This document shows, one piece after another, positions 45,041-55,439 of a DNA stretch of 64,000 nt. Source of the stretch: JARRKU01 sp050288425 (lineage in GTDB: Bacteria > Desulfobacterota > Desulfobacteria > Desulfobacterales > Desulfosarcinaceae); the NCBI GenBank assembly GCA_050288425.1, contig JBNKDU010000087.1, forward strand, positions 48,680 through 112,679, in the 5' to 3' direction. Numbering within the stretch: the stretch's first letter is position 1; each line of letters starts with the position of its first letter. Both the position numbers and the translations under genes were made by a program. Below the pieces are notes generated by a model. The model was not told the origin of the DNA. It did no database searches and saw nothing but the letters and a program-made list of their open reading frames with translations.

Positions 45041-46366
45041 ATGAAAAAATTCGTCTTGGCGGTCCTGTTGATCGGTATCGCGGTCGTCATTGCAGCACCC
45101 TTTGCCAACGGACTCATCATGGAACGGGTCGTCAGGCAGGCCCGCACCGATATCAACAAGATGTATGCCGACACAGGCCACGATCTCTCCATCGACATCA
45201 TCGATTACGACCGCGGCTATGCGGCCTCCCGGATCAAGTGGAAAATCAGCCTGGGAAAGCTGCGAACCTTCTACGGCGTCGACGACATCATCGTGGTGGA
45301 CGAGGCCAAACACGGTTTCACGGGTGTGATTTCCAAATCCAGCCTCGTGGAGAACCAATGGTATACCGATCTCGTCAATGAGAAACTCCATGGGAAAAAC
45401 CCCGTCGATGTCACGACGCGGTGTAACCTGTTGGGCCATATCGAATCGAGGGTGTTGCTGGACGCCTTCTCTGTCCAGACCGGCGGCGAGGTCTTGAATA
45501 TCAGGCCGGGAAGGATAGTGGTGGCCCTGCCAAGGGGACTTTGGTCGTTCTCCTCCCGGGGATCCTGGGACGGATTGTCGATTGCGGATCAACTCGACCT
45601 CGGCGGCATCTCCTTTTTTTCAAAAATGGAAAAAATCTCCCCATTCATCTGGGACGGAAACGGCTCCTTCGCCATTGCATCCGCCGGCATCACGGCAGAC
45701 AAAACGCATGTTGAACTGGCCAACCTGAAGCTCGGGTTTACCATGGATTACGAAAAGAGCGCCGACACCGTATCCTTGGGAGTGGATTACGGCGTGGATC
45801 ATTTCGATACCGGGGACAACCGCATCGAAAATGCATTCGTCCGTCTCGGCGTCAATGGAATGGACGCCCGGGGGTACGAAAATCTGGCCAAACTCTATAC
45901 CCAGATCATGAACACCACCATGAGCACCATGGCTCAGGGAAAAAATGATCCTGAGAAACTGCAGGCCGCCATGCGGCAGCAGATGATGTCCAACGGCATG
46001 CAGCTTGTGATGGCAATGGAAAACATCCTGAAAGACGGTCTCGAAATTCAGGTTTCCGACCTGAAGGCATCTCTGCCCCAGGGTCAGATCACCGGCCATA
46101 TCGTCTTAGGGCTTAAAAAAGATATGACCATGGCACAATTTATCCCCATTCTGGGCCAACCCAGCCTGGCCCTCGACATCTTCTCCCTGCAGTCCGAAAT
46201 GCGCATGCCCGCCGGCCTGGGAGGTGAAGACCCCAAGCTGTTCACCCCCCTGTATCCCGGCATGCAAACCGGACTGTTCGAGAAGAAAGGCGACCAAATG
46301 GTGCACAAAGCGGAAACCCGGGACGGAAAACTCTACTTGAACGGACAGGAAGTCCTCCTGGATTAG
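45041..46366 (+). CDS. YdgA/DUF945 family protein
   Basis: A 441-residue exported protein with an N-terminal hydrophobic segment (residues about 4-20) and a DUF945 body: LIMERVVRQARTDIN, SIDIIDYDRGYAASRIKW, and the late GKNDPEKLQAAM and FIPILGQPSLALDIFSL stretches. E. coli YdgA is a periplasmic membrane-attached protein of unclear role. AAGGAG lies six bases upstream of the ATG. It is convergent with the anion transporter operon, 15 bases apart. Confidence 0.8.
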   Translation: MKKFVLAVLLIGIAVVIAAPFANGLIMERVVRQARTDINKMYADTGHDLSIDIIDYDRGYAASRIKWKISLGKLRTFYGVDDIIVVDEAKHGFTGVISKSSLVENQWYTDLVNEKLHGKNPVDVTTRCNLLGHIESRVLLDAFSVQTGGEVLNIRPGRIVVALPRGLWSFSSRGSWDGLSIADQLDLGGISFFSKMEKISPFIWDGNGSFAIASAGITADKTHVELANLKLGFTMDYEKSADTVSLGVDYGVDHFDTGDNRIENAFVRLGVNGMDARGYENLAKLYTQIMNTTMSTMAQGKNDPEKLQAAMRQQMMSNGMQLVMAMENILKDGLEIQVSDLKASLPQGQITGHIVLGLKKDMTMAQFIPILGQPSLALDIFSLQSEMRMPAGLGGEDPKLFTPLYPGMQTGLFEKKGDQMVHKAETRDGKLYLNGQEVLLD

Positions 46367-46381
46367 GGAAGGATCTGGGGT

Positions 46382-47863
46382 TCATACCTGGATGGGCATG
46401 CCCATCAACGGCCAAAGCACATAGACGGCGAATCCGGTGGCGATCATCAGGAGGAGGCTGGCCGGAATACCGTACAGGAAAAACTCGCCCGGGGAAAACT
46501 GTTTGGAGTCATATGCGATGGCGTTGGGAGCGGCTCCCACCAGCAGCAGGAAAGGCATGCCGGCGACCACCAGGGATGCAAACAATATCACTTCTCCGGC
46601 CACCCCCAGGTAGGGAGCGATCACCAGCGCCACCGGCAGGGAGATGGCGATGGCGGCCACGTTCATGATGAAATTGGTCATGATCATGACGAAAAAAGCG
46701 ATGCTCAAGATAAAAATGAACCAATGCGCCTCTTTGAATATATTCAACCAGTTGATGGCCAGCCAGTTGGCCGCGCCGGTCTGCCACAGGCAGAAGCCGA
46801 TGCTCATGGCCCCGGCAAACAACAGGATGATGTTCCAGGGAATCTGCTCCAGGTCGTTGATGTCCAGCAAACCGGTGGCAAAGAACAAAATCGTGGATAG
46901 AAGCAGCACGGCGGTCTTATCGGGAGGAACGAACCCGGGAACCATTGATTTCAATATGGCCGAAACCCCAAGCACCAGAATGGCAGTGCCCACGAGGATT
47001 ACTGCGATGATTTCCCCGGAAGTAATTTTGCCCATTTCCGCGTTGAGTTTTTTGGCTTTTTCCCGCAGGCCGGGAATGGTCTTCTTTTCCGGCTTGAGCA
47101 CGAGCATGAAAAAAGCCCAGAGCAACAACGTCATCAACCAGCCGATGGGCATCATATAATAGGTCAATTCGAAGAAACCGATATTCTTTCCGGCCACTTC
47201 GCTGAAAAAACCCAATGCCACCGCCCCACGGGCCGCACCCAGCAGGGTAACGATACTTCCGGCGCCGGCGACGTAGGCCATACCGATGAACAATCCCTTG
47301 CCGAACCTGGTCTGCCTTTCGCCTTCGCCGTACATGGCATAGATGGCCACCAGAAGCGGATAGATGGTTGCGGCCACCGCGGTGTGGGCCATGATGTGGG
47401 TAAGCGCCGCGGTGAGCACGAAACAACCGAGGTAGATCATGCTGGTCTTTTCTCCCACGACGTTCAGCATTTTGTAAGCGATGCGGCGGGTGAGTCCTGT
47501 TTTGGTGAATACCAGACCCACGACGATGGAGCCGAATATGAACAGGACACTCGGATCCATAAAATCTTTGAAGGCTTTTTCGGCCGGACGGACGGAGAAC
47601 AGAACTTGTAAAACACCGATGGCCAGGCTGGTGATGCCGATGGGCACCACCTCGAAAACCCACCAGGTGGCGGCCAGCAAAAAGACGGCCAGGGCACCCT
47701 TGCCTTGAGGACCCAGAACAAACTTTTTACCGAAGGGATCGACGGCATCCGGCCAGGGAGGGGAATAGTAAACCAGCACAAACAAGAAAACACCGACAGC
47801 CATAAACAGGTATTTTTTCCAATCGAAAGATTCATTGGGAGCAAGCGCAGCATCGTGTACCAT
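46382..47863 (-). CDS. DASS/SLC13-type sodium:anion symporter
   Basis: A 493-residue transporter with about 12 helices. The paired signature loops are LTAALTHIMAHTAVAATIYPLL and the later FVMIMTNFIMNVAAIAISLPVALVI. The MTNF/AHT segments occupy the place of the SNT anion-binding motifs of DASS proteins, so substrate (sulfate, dicarboxylate or another anion) cannot be fixed. The start at 47863 has GAGGGAA upstream. It is the last gene of the sigma54 operon starting at 50190, following CBS and receiver genes that probably regulate it. Confidence 0.85.
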   Translation of the reverse strand: MVHDAALAPNESFDWKKYLFMAVGVFLFVLVYYSPPWPDAVDPFGKKFVLGPQGKGALAVFLLAATWWVFEVVPIGITSLAIGVLQVLFSVRPAEKAFKDFMDPSVLFIFGSIVVGLVFTKTGLTRRIAYKMLNVVGEKTSMIYLGCFVLTAALTHIMAHTAVAATIYPLLVAIYAMYGEGERQTRFGKGLFIGMAYVAGAGSIVTLLGAARGAVALGFFSEVAGKNIGFFELTYYMMPIGWLMTLLLWAFFMLVLKPEKKTIPGLREKAKKLNAEMGKITSGEIIAVILVGTAILVLGVSAILKSMVPGFVPPDKTAVLLLSTILFFATGLLDINDLEQIPWNIILLFAGAMSIGFCLWQTGAANWLAINWLNIFKEAHWFIFILSIAFFVMIMTNFIMNVAAIAISLPVALVIAPYLGVAGEVILFASLVVAGMPFLLLVGAAPNAIAYDSKQFSPGEFFLYGIPASLLLMIATGFAVYVLWPLMGMPIQV

Positions 47864-47909
47864 AGAAGATTCCCTCTTCTTCATATCAGTAGCAGGTTTG
47901 TAGCCTTGA

Positions 47910-48464
47910 TCAGGTTTCGCACGCCCGAATGCCCTCGACTACTACTTCGAAGACGTCGGTCAATCGCAAAACCCCGACCACATTGTCATCTTTGACAACC
48001 AGCAAGGATTGATGGCGCCCCATGACGATCTGGTGGATGGCCTGATCCAGCGTGGCCATGGGTGCGATCATCTCTTCTTCCTTTGGTTCGACCATAAAGT
48101 ATTTGACCTTGATTCCGGCGGCCTTTTCGCACAGGTGTTCCAGCGGCGTCTCCCACAGCCCGAATTGTTCGATGATGTCTTTCTGGTAGGCACGGGTAAA
48201 CCCGACGTGCATCGGTCCGTTGTCGGCGAGCATGCCTCCGTATTTGGGTTCCAACCCCATGAGAATCGCCATCAAATTAACTTTGCCGACAATTTTCTTG
48301 TGTTCATCGAAGATCAAAATGGCCCGATGCCGATATCTGTTTCGGTCAAATCCGTCCTGAGACTTGCGCAATGCTTCGACCGCCTCACGCAATGTTGCAT
48401 CTTGAGATACCGTCGCATATTCTGCCAATGGTACCATGATCGATTCTACAGTTCTTCTGATCAC
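47910..48464 (-). CDS. Two-CBS-domain protein
   Basis: A 184-residue protein made of a CBS pair: MVPLAEYATVSQDATLREAVEAL and, in the second half, MIAPMATLDQAIHQIVMGRHQSLLVVKDDNVVGVLRL. Such pairs bind adenine nucleotides and act as energy sensors. The insertion between them (about residues 70-120) is longer than usual. GTG 48464 is preceded by AAGGAGAG. It lies between a receiver gene and the anion transporter, so it may gate transporter activity. Confidence 0.85.
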   Translation of the reverse strand: MIRRTVESIMVPLAEYATVSQDATLREAVEALRKSQDGFDRNRYRHRAILIFDEHKKIVGKVNLMAILMGLEPKYGGMLADNGPMHVGFTRAYQKDIIEQFGLWETPLEHLCEKAAGIKVKYFMVEPKEEEMIAPMATLDQAIHQIVMGRHQSLLVVKDDNVVGVLRLTDVFEVVVEGIRACET

Positions 48465-48519
48465 TCGACTCTCCTTCGGCCGATCAAGGGTATAGGATGA
48501 GCAGCATAATATCCCGCCG

Positions 48520-48954
48520 CTACCATCCGCGCCTCTTGATGATGTTATCGATTTCGGCCTTCCGTATCCGTTCTTCGTGTTCTTTTTTTCTCTGGTATGC
48601 CTTGTTGACTTTATCGACCAGAATATCGGTTTCGCATGGCTTCATCAGGTAATCGTAAGCGCCGATTTTCATCCCCTCGATGGCCGTTTCCACCGTGGCA
48701 TGCCCGGTCAGCATCACGACTTCCACCAAGGGCCATTGTATTTTTATCTCACGCAGCACTTCGATCCCGCTGAGGCCGGGCATGAGAACATCGAGGATAA
48801 CGACATCGATGCCTGCTCCTTGCTCCTCGAGACGGTCCAATGCCGCTTTTCCCGAAAAAACCGCTTCGGCCTTTGATTCGCGGATTTCGAGTCGTTCGGC
48901 CAGAGTCCGTGCGAAAGCCTCTTCGTCATCTACGATCAGCAAATTGATTGTCAT
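48520..48954 (-). CDS. Response regulator receiver with C-terminal basic helix
   Basis: A 144-residue receiver without an output domain. VDDEEAF, VVILDVLMPGLSG (acceptor Asp about residue 55), LTGHATVETAI and YLMKPCE are all intact. A charged helix (about 120-144) follows. Spacing of 33 bases from the tandem-receiver gene upstream and 55 bases to the CBS gene supports one operon. Confidence 0.88.
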   Translation of the reverse strand: MTINLLIVDDEEAFARTLAERLEIRESKAEAVFSGKAALDRLEEQGAGIDVVILDVLMPGLSGIEVLREIKIQWPLVEVVMLTGHATVETAIEGMKIGAYDYLMKPCETDILVDKVNKAYQRKKEHEERIRKAEIDNIIKRRGW

Positions 48955-48987
48955 TTGGCTTCTCCGTCCTTCCGGGATTTCACTTCC

Positions 48988-49848
48988 CTAATCATGGCCA
49001 TCACCGTCGAGGATTCCACGGGCAGTGTCAACCTCTCCCTGTTCGGCAAACGTTGCGGCAACCATGGATTTTTCAACCTTGGCCTTGTATGCCTTTTTCA
49101 ATTTGGCGATCAGTTCCTCCAGATTGACCGGCTTTTGCAGGTATGCAAAAGCGCCCAGCTTTCTGGCCATGGCCTCATCCTTGTCCGATCCATGGCCGGT
49201 CAGGATGATCACCTGCACCCGTGGATACTTCTTTTTCACCCGTTTGAGCACTTCCATGCCGTCGATCCCGGGCATTCGCAGGTCGAGAACCATGACGTCC
49301 GGCGTCTCGTTGGTTACGAACTCGAGCGCGGTTTCACCGTCCAACGCAATGTCCGACGACATATCGCGGAGATGAAGACGCTCAGACAGACTTTTTACAA
49401 ATTCTTCCTCATCGTCGACCAACAACACTTTGAATTTCTTCATTTCAGTCTTCCTTTTTTCTTCGAATGCCTTTCTCCTCGATCGTCCTGCGGTTTCGAT
49501 GCGCTCGGTCAGTTCGCTCAGGTTGACCGGAATCAAGAGATCGTCAAATATACCCAGTTTCATCGCTTCGATGGCAAGCGCCACGGTGCTCGGACGCGTC
49601 AGGACAATGACCTCGGCCGGCTCCCGAAGCCGCCTGGCGAAACGTATCAAACCGATGGCCTCGCGGCCGAGACTCTCGAGATCGATCAGCGCCACATCCA
49701 GGTCCGTCTGTCCCATGATCCGATACGCTTCGGAGGAGGAGCCGGCAATGAAGGTTTCAAAGCCGACCCTGTGGAAGTGTTTCCGGATCCGGGCTCGTAC
49801 GTCGTGGTCGACATCCACTACCAAAACTCGCATTTTCGCAACGGCCAT
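48988..49848 (-). CDS. Tandem receiver protein with pseudo-receiver and a C-terminal ATFAE motif
   Basis: A 286-residue protein with two receiver domains. The first has acceptor Asp56 (ALIDLES) but Ile106 where the invariant Lys of the KP motif should be (LLIPVN), so its phosphorylation switch is probably altered. The second is normal (VDDEEE, Asp189 in VLDLRMPG, LTGHGS, YLQKPVN). A basic linker joins them. The tail contains MVAATFAEQGEVDTARGIL (about 262-280), the same motif found twice in the 103-residue protein encoded just upstream. It is second in the sigma54 operon. Confidence 0.88.
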   Translation of the reverse strand: MAVAKMRVLVVDVDHDVRARIRKHFHRVGFETFIAGSSSEAYRIMGQTDLDVALIDLESLGREAIGLIRFARRLREPAEVIVLTRPSTVALAIEAMKLGIFDDLLIPVNLSELTERIETAGRSRRKAFEEKRKTEMKKFKVLLVDDEEEFVKSLSERLHLRDMSSDIALDGETALEFVTNETPDVMVLDLRMPGIDGMEVLKRVKKKYPRVQVIILTGHGSDKDEAMARKLGAFAYLQKPVNLEELIAKLKKAYKAKVEKSMVAATFAEQGEVDTARGILDGDGHD

Positions 49849-49878
49849 CTGCCCCAGTCTCCAACGTGAAACAATTCA

Positions 49879-50190
49879 TTAGACCGTGGCCAGTCCGAAT
49901 CTATAGGACGCCTTCTCGAGCCCCACAGCCCGGAGGAATTCATCCAGGGAGGCATCCTGCCGGTCGCTCGGCTTGCGAACCGCCGATGGATTCAGGATAT
50001 CACGGACCATCCGGGGGCAGTCGGCCTCGGCATAGGTTGCGGCCGACATCGCGCGTTCGAACACTTTCCGCCACCGGGCGTCGGCCGGTCGCCTGGCCCC
50101 TATGATCCGCAGGGCGGTGTCATGTTCCCCGGCTTCGGCAAAGGTTGCCGCGGCCATAATTTTTGCAAACTTCTTGCTCAATTCTTTCAT
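49879..50190 (-). CDS. Small helical protein with two ATFAE-type repeats
   Basis: A 103-residue soluble protein. Two copies of a roughly 18-residue helical motif are visible: MAAATFAEAGEHDTALRII (about 12-30) and MSAATYAEADCPRMVRDIL (about 48-66). A third copy is at the end of the tandem receiver encoded next. No known domain was recognised. It is the first gene behind the sigma54 promoter at 50239-50253 (start about 38 bases downstream of the expected transcript start). Probably an adaptor or regulator in the receiver/transporter operon. Confidence 0.75.
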   Translation of the reverse strand: MKELSKKFAKIMAAATFAEAGEHDTALRIIGARRPADARWRKVFERAMSAATYAEADCPRMVRDILNPSAVRKPSDRQDASLDEFLRAVGLEKASYRFGLATV

Positions 50191-50238
50191 GGCAGGCCAT
50201 TCCCTTGTTTAAAAAGTGACAGGCTACACGTCTAATAC

Positions 50239-50253
50239 GCAATCTGAATGCCA
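50239..50253 (-). promoter_or_regulatory. Sigma54 promoter of the ATFAE/receiver/transporter operon
   Basis: On the minus strand the bases read TGGCAT-TCAGA-TTGC with exact GG-N10-GC spacing, a close consensus match. The palindrome at 50354-50370 is centred about 109 bases upstream of it, the expected activator distance, with AT-rich DNA between. Confidence 0.72.
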
Positions 50254-50353
50254 AGATCTCAATTTACATAAATACAACAGGTTATAGACTTGTAAACATA
50301 TCCTGGAACCTACCTACTCCATAATAAAACTTTATGACACATCTTGTGTGATA

Positions 50354-50370
50354 CAATTTGAATCAAATTG
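50354..50370. promoter_or_regulatory. Palindromic activator site upstream of the transporter operon
   Basis: CAATTTG-AAT-CAAATTG, perfect 7-bp arms. It agrees at 15 of 17 positions with the palindrome at 55198-55214, upstream of the sigma54 activator gene. The rest of 50191-50532 (342 bp) contains the promoter and no supported gene. Confidence 0.65.
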
Positions 50371-50532
50371 GCACTATTCTGGTTCAGTTCTATGTCCAGG
50401 GAAGGCAATTCGATCGGGCGCTAATCTCTGATTTGAGCGCGAACTTGACTGCAAAATCCTTGGCGGGAAGAGGTCCGCCTCGGCGCCGGTGCGATGGCGG
50501 TGTTCAGCGACTGGCTGAAATGAAGTTCTTTG

Positions 50533-51174
50533 CTACCAACAGAAAAGCCAGCCTGTCGCAGCAGGGTCCGCCGGCGCATGAACCGACAAACCACTGCGCT
50601 GCATCTCTTCTTTCAATTCGGCGAACGGACTGCCTCCAACGGACGGTTGCGCAGTATCCGCTTTCTCGGGCCAGATCCGCACGGCTTTGGTCCGCCCCGT
50701 GTCTTCCGGTGCGAAGGACAGCAGCACCTTGCCGCCGCCGACCAGCGCATTAGCCGCCTGCTCAATCAATCGGGAAAGGATTTCGATAACGAGAAACAGG
50801 TCCGATTCGATTACCGGACCGTTGGGTGTCGGTACATTTTCCAAGGCGATATTGCGTTGTCGGGCAAATCGGTCATTCAGCGCCATGGTTGCCGCGATGA
50901 CGTCCCGGATGGGAAGGGTTTGCATCTCGCGGTCCACACTGTGAGCGAATCGATTCAGCGCCCTGGTGGCTTCGCTCCCCCGATCGATCTGGCGCTGTAC
51001 TTCCTGCAGGCAGCGCATTACGCGTTCCTGATGGATGAATTGATCCTGAGGGCCGCAATTGGAAGCCAGATCCTGGGCAAGCCCGGCGGTTTCACGAATC
51101 ACGGCCAGCACATTGTTGATCTCATGGGTCATGCCGGCCGTCACACGCCCCATGAATTGGAGTTTTCGGTGCAT
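50533..51174 (-). CDS. Degenerate histidine kinase (DHp domain, no ATP lid)
   Basis: A 213-residue protein beginning with a clear dimerisation/phospho-acceptor helix MGRVTAGMTHEINNVLAVI (His17). An N-box-like segment (VIEILSRLIEQAANAL) follows, but no DxGxG, F or G box is present, and the C-terminus is unlike HATPase. It may be a histidine phosphotransferase or phosphatase module rather than a kinase. Its start lies two bases from the stop of the receiver encoded upstream, so the pair is coupled. It is last gene of the activator operon. Confidence 0.75.
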   Translation of the reverse strand: MHRKLQFMGRVTAGMTHEINNVLAVIRETAGLAQDLASNCGPQDQFIHQERVMRCLQEVQRQIDRGSEATRALNRFAHSVDREMQTLPIRDVIAATMALNDRFARQRNIALENVPTPNGPVIESDLFLVIEILSRLIEQAANALVGGGKVLLSFAPEDTGRTKAVRIWPEKADTAQPSVGGSPFAELKEEMQRSGLSVHAPADPAATGWLFCW

Positions 51175-51176
51175 GG

Positions 51177-51557
51177 CTACTCCTTTTCCCGGTCCGTTGA
51201 CACGGCGGCTTCGAACCGTTCGATCAGCTCTTCGATCTGGATGGGTTTCATGAGGTAATCGAAAGCTCCCAGGCGCATGCCTTCGATGCCTTCCCTGGTG
51301 GACCCATGGCCCGTAAGAAGAATCACCTTGATGCCAGGGAAATCCCGCCTGATCTGGCGAAGCGTCTCCAAGCCCCCGATTCCCGGCATTTTGACATCCA
51401 GCAACACGATATCCGGTGGCTCATTTTCAATAGCGGCCAACCCATCCTTGCCATCCAGCACGACACGGGTGTGAATATTCCGCAGTTCCAAACGCTCGGC
51501 CAGGGTGCCGGCATACTCTTCTTCATCGTCGATGAGCAGGACACTGTAATCGGTCAT
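51177..51557 (-). CDS. Response regulator receiver
   Basis: A 126-residue single receiver. IDDEEEY, VLLDVKMPGIGG (acceptor Asp about 54), LTGHGSTREGI and YLMKPIQ are all intact. It lies six bases after the Cache kinase and two bases before the degenerate kinase, which makes it the probable carrier between them. Confidence 0.9.
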   Translation of the reverse strand: MTDYSVLLIDDEEEYAGTLAERLELRNIHTRVVLDGKDGLAAIENEPPDIVLLDVKMPGIGGLETLRQIRRDFPGIKVILLTGHGSTREGIEGMRLGAFDYLMKPIQIEELIERFEAAVSTDREKE

Positions 51558-51563
51558 TTTATC

Positions 51564-53318
<1,755 letters not shown>

Positions 53319-53657
53319 AAATTATGTCGCCGGGACGCAACTTACCGGCCGCGTATCGCTCCAAGGCCGCTGGATAGGGACCGATGACCGAGTCGAAGAC
53401 TTCCACCCGTTTCCACCGCAGATACTGGTAATACTCGTCTTCGATGCCGGAACAAATCACCGCATCCAGTTTTTCGGTCAGAATCAAATGACAGAGATCT
53501 TCTTCCGAAGCACTGGGCAGCACCATGTTCTGCCGGTTGAAAATCCGGCCCTGCGAATCGATCTCGGCGAGCAATACCTCGGTGGTCAAATCGAAGCGGG
53601 GCGCCACTTCCTTTTCGGTGATGGTGATCAGTACTTTGCGGGACTTGGTCTTCATGT

Positions 53658-55097
53658 CTACAGCCCATAATGTTTCATTTTGCGCCACAGGGTGGACCGG
53701 CCCCATCCCAGAATCTCGGCGGCCTGGGCGCGCTTTCCTTTGGCTTGCAGCAGGGCATCGAGTATCATGGTACGTTCCACCGCAGACCAGTCCATTCGTG
53801 CGGCGGCGGTCCGGGCCGCTGCGGAGATCGTTTCCTCGGCCTCATCGTTGCGGCCGTCCCTATCGGTTGCCGGCAGCGGTATATCGTCAGGTGCCGCGGA
53901 AAGGTATGCCGGCAGATGCTCTGTGCCGATGACCCGATCCTCGACGATCCCCACCGCATATTCGACGATATTGCGAATTTCCCGCACGTTCCCGGGGTAG
54001 GCATAGCTGTTGAGCAATTGCAGCGCCTCCTTGGAGAACTTGCTCACCTTCTTATGAAACCGTTGGGAAAATTTGGTCAGGAAATAGTCCAGTAGCAGCT
54101 TCACATCGCCGTTGCGATGGCGCAGTGGCGGCAATTGCACCCGCATCACATTGAGCCGGAACAGGAGATCCTGCCGGAACTCCCCCCGGCGTACCATCCC
54201 CTCGAGGTGCCGATGGGTGGCCGCGATGACCCGCACCTCCGCCTGAAATCCTTTGGCGGCCCCCAGGGGATAGACGATCTGGTCGTCCAGGAACGTCAGC
54301 AGCTTCACTTGCAGCGGCAACGGCAGATCCCCGATTTCGGTCAGAAAGAGGGTGCCTCCGTGGGCCATCTTGAGCCTCCCGGGCTTGTCGCTCACCGCAC
54401 CCGTAAACGCTCCTTTGGTGTGACCGAAAAGCTCTGATTCGAGCAGGGTTTCCGGCAGGGCGCCGCAATTGATCTTGATAAAAGGTCCGCGTGACCGCGA
54501 CGACGCCTTGTGGATCGCCTCGGCGACCAGGTCCTTGCCGGTGCCGGTTTCACCGGTGATCAAGACAGACGAATCGGTCTGGGCGACGGCCGGCAGGATG
54601 TTGAAAACTTCCGTCATCTTCGGACTCTGCCCGAGAATGCGGCTGAAAAGTCCGGCGTGGCCGAAACTGCCGGCATCCTGGCTTGGAATACGCAGCTCCT
54701 CTACGGTTTCCAGGAATCCACATACCCGGCCTTTTTTGTCCCGAAGGGTCGCAGCGGTAACCCGGATGCCGATCTTGCGGCGCTCACGGTCGATCATGTC
54801 GCCTTCCACCGTGGCAGGTTGACCGTTTTTGCGGGCCTCCATCACTGGACAGGAGCGGGAACAAAAATTGGTGCGGAGAATATGTCGACACGGGATACCG
54901 GCGACGGCATCGCGGCTGAAGCCGGTCAGGGCCTCGAAGGAACGGTTGGCAGCCAGAATTTTCCTGTTTTGATCGAGAACGACCAAACCGAAAGTGATAT
55001 TATCCAGAAGGTCGAGCAGGGCGATGGGAGTCCCGGTCAGCCCTTGGATTTGCGCAGACCATGCCGGAGCGGGGGAGTGACGTTCTTGCTTTGCCAT
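53658..55097 (-). CDS. PAS-AAA-Fis sigma54 activator with cysteine cluster and altered Walker B
   Basis: A 479-residue sigma54 activator. The N-terminal PAS (about 28-130) carries Cys70, Cys79 and Cys83 in CRHILRTNFCSRSC, which could hold an Fe-S cluster or sense redox. The AAA+ domain has Walker A GETGTGKD (182-189) and GAFTGA (229-234), but Walker B reads FLTEIGD, with Thr253 replacing the usual Asp. A Fis helix-turn-helix (AQAAEILGWGRSTLWRKM) ends the protein. There is no receiver domain. It heads the signalling operon and is the best candidate to bind the CAATTT palindromes. Confidence 0.9.
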   Translation of the reverse strand: MAKQERHSPAPAWSAQIQGLTGTPIALLDLLDNITFGLVVLDQNRKILAANRSFEALTGFSRDAVAGIPCRHILRTNFCSRSCPVMEARKNGQPATVEGDMIDRERRKIGIRVTAATLRDKKGRVCGFLETVEELRIPSQDAGSFGHAGLFSRILGQSPKMTEVFNILPAVAQTDSSVLITGETGTGKDLVAEAIHKASSRSRGPFIKINCGALPETLLESELFGHTKGAFTGAVSDKPGRLKMAHGGTLFLTEIGDLPLPLQVKLLTFLDDQIVYPLGAAKGFQAEVRVIAATHRHLEGMVRRGEFRQDLLFRLNVMRVQLPPLRHRNGDVKLLLDYFLTKFSQRFHKKVSKFSKEALQLLNSYAYPGNVREIRNIVEYAVGIVEDRVIGTEHLPAYLSAAPDDIPLPATDRDGRNDEAEETISAAARTAAARMDWSAVERTMILDALLQAKGKRAQAAEILGWGRSTLWRKMKHYGL

Positions 55098-55173
55098 CGG
55101 CTGCCGAGTGATTGTTTCCGCTTCGGGCAGGCTCCAGTGGCCTGCCGAAAAAGTTGACGTTCATAAATTCGCG

Positions 55174-55189
55174 TGCAAAGCCTCAGCCA
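55174..55189 (-). promoter_or_regulatory. Candidate sigma54 promoter of the activator operon
   Basis: The minus strand reads TGGCTG-AGGCT-TTGCA with exact GG-N10-GC spacing; the TG in place of AC makes it weaker than the site at 50239. It lies about 75 bases before the activator start and 8 bases from the palindrome at 55198, which is unusually close for an activator site. Confidence 0.45.
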
Positions 55190-55197
55190 ACTGGAAA

Positions 55198-55214
55198 CAA
55201 TTTAAAACAAATTG
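55198..55214. promoter_or_regulatory. Palindrome shared with the transporter operon
   Basis: CAATTT-AAAAC-AAATTG, 101 bases upstream of the sigma54 activator gene and matching the 50354 site at 15 of 17 positions. It overlaps the upstream edge of the candidate promoter, so autoregulation, possibly negative, is plausible. Confidence 0.6.
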
Positions 55215-55301
55215 AGATTTCTATCAAGGCGTTTATGGAACATTATGCCACATAATCGCCCATCGGATTCCTCCGGCAATCCATTCGCGTGCCAAACCGA
55301 T

Positions 55302-55430
55302 TCAATTCATATTGAAAACAACTGGACCCAATAAACCGGAAAAGATGATGAACAGTACAATGATGTAAAAAATGGATAGAGATAAGAGAATCAATTTCCA
55401 GGCAACGCTGGATTTTGCCTTATTGCTCAT
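55302..55430 (-). CDS. 42-residue single-pass membrane micropeptide
   Basis: Starts with MSNKAKSSVAWK followed by one hydrophobic helix of about 26 residues (rich in Ile, Leu, Phe) and ends VVFNMN before TGA. It lies nine bases after the stop of the lipoprotein gene on the same strand, so translation is probably coupled. A weak TAGGTA lies upstream. No homologue was recognised. It is too short for routine gene finders. Confidence 0.6.
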   Translation of the reverse strand: MSNKAKSSVAWKLILLSLSIFYIIVLFIIFSGLLGPVVFNMN

Positions 55431-55439
55431 AGCGAATAC

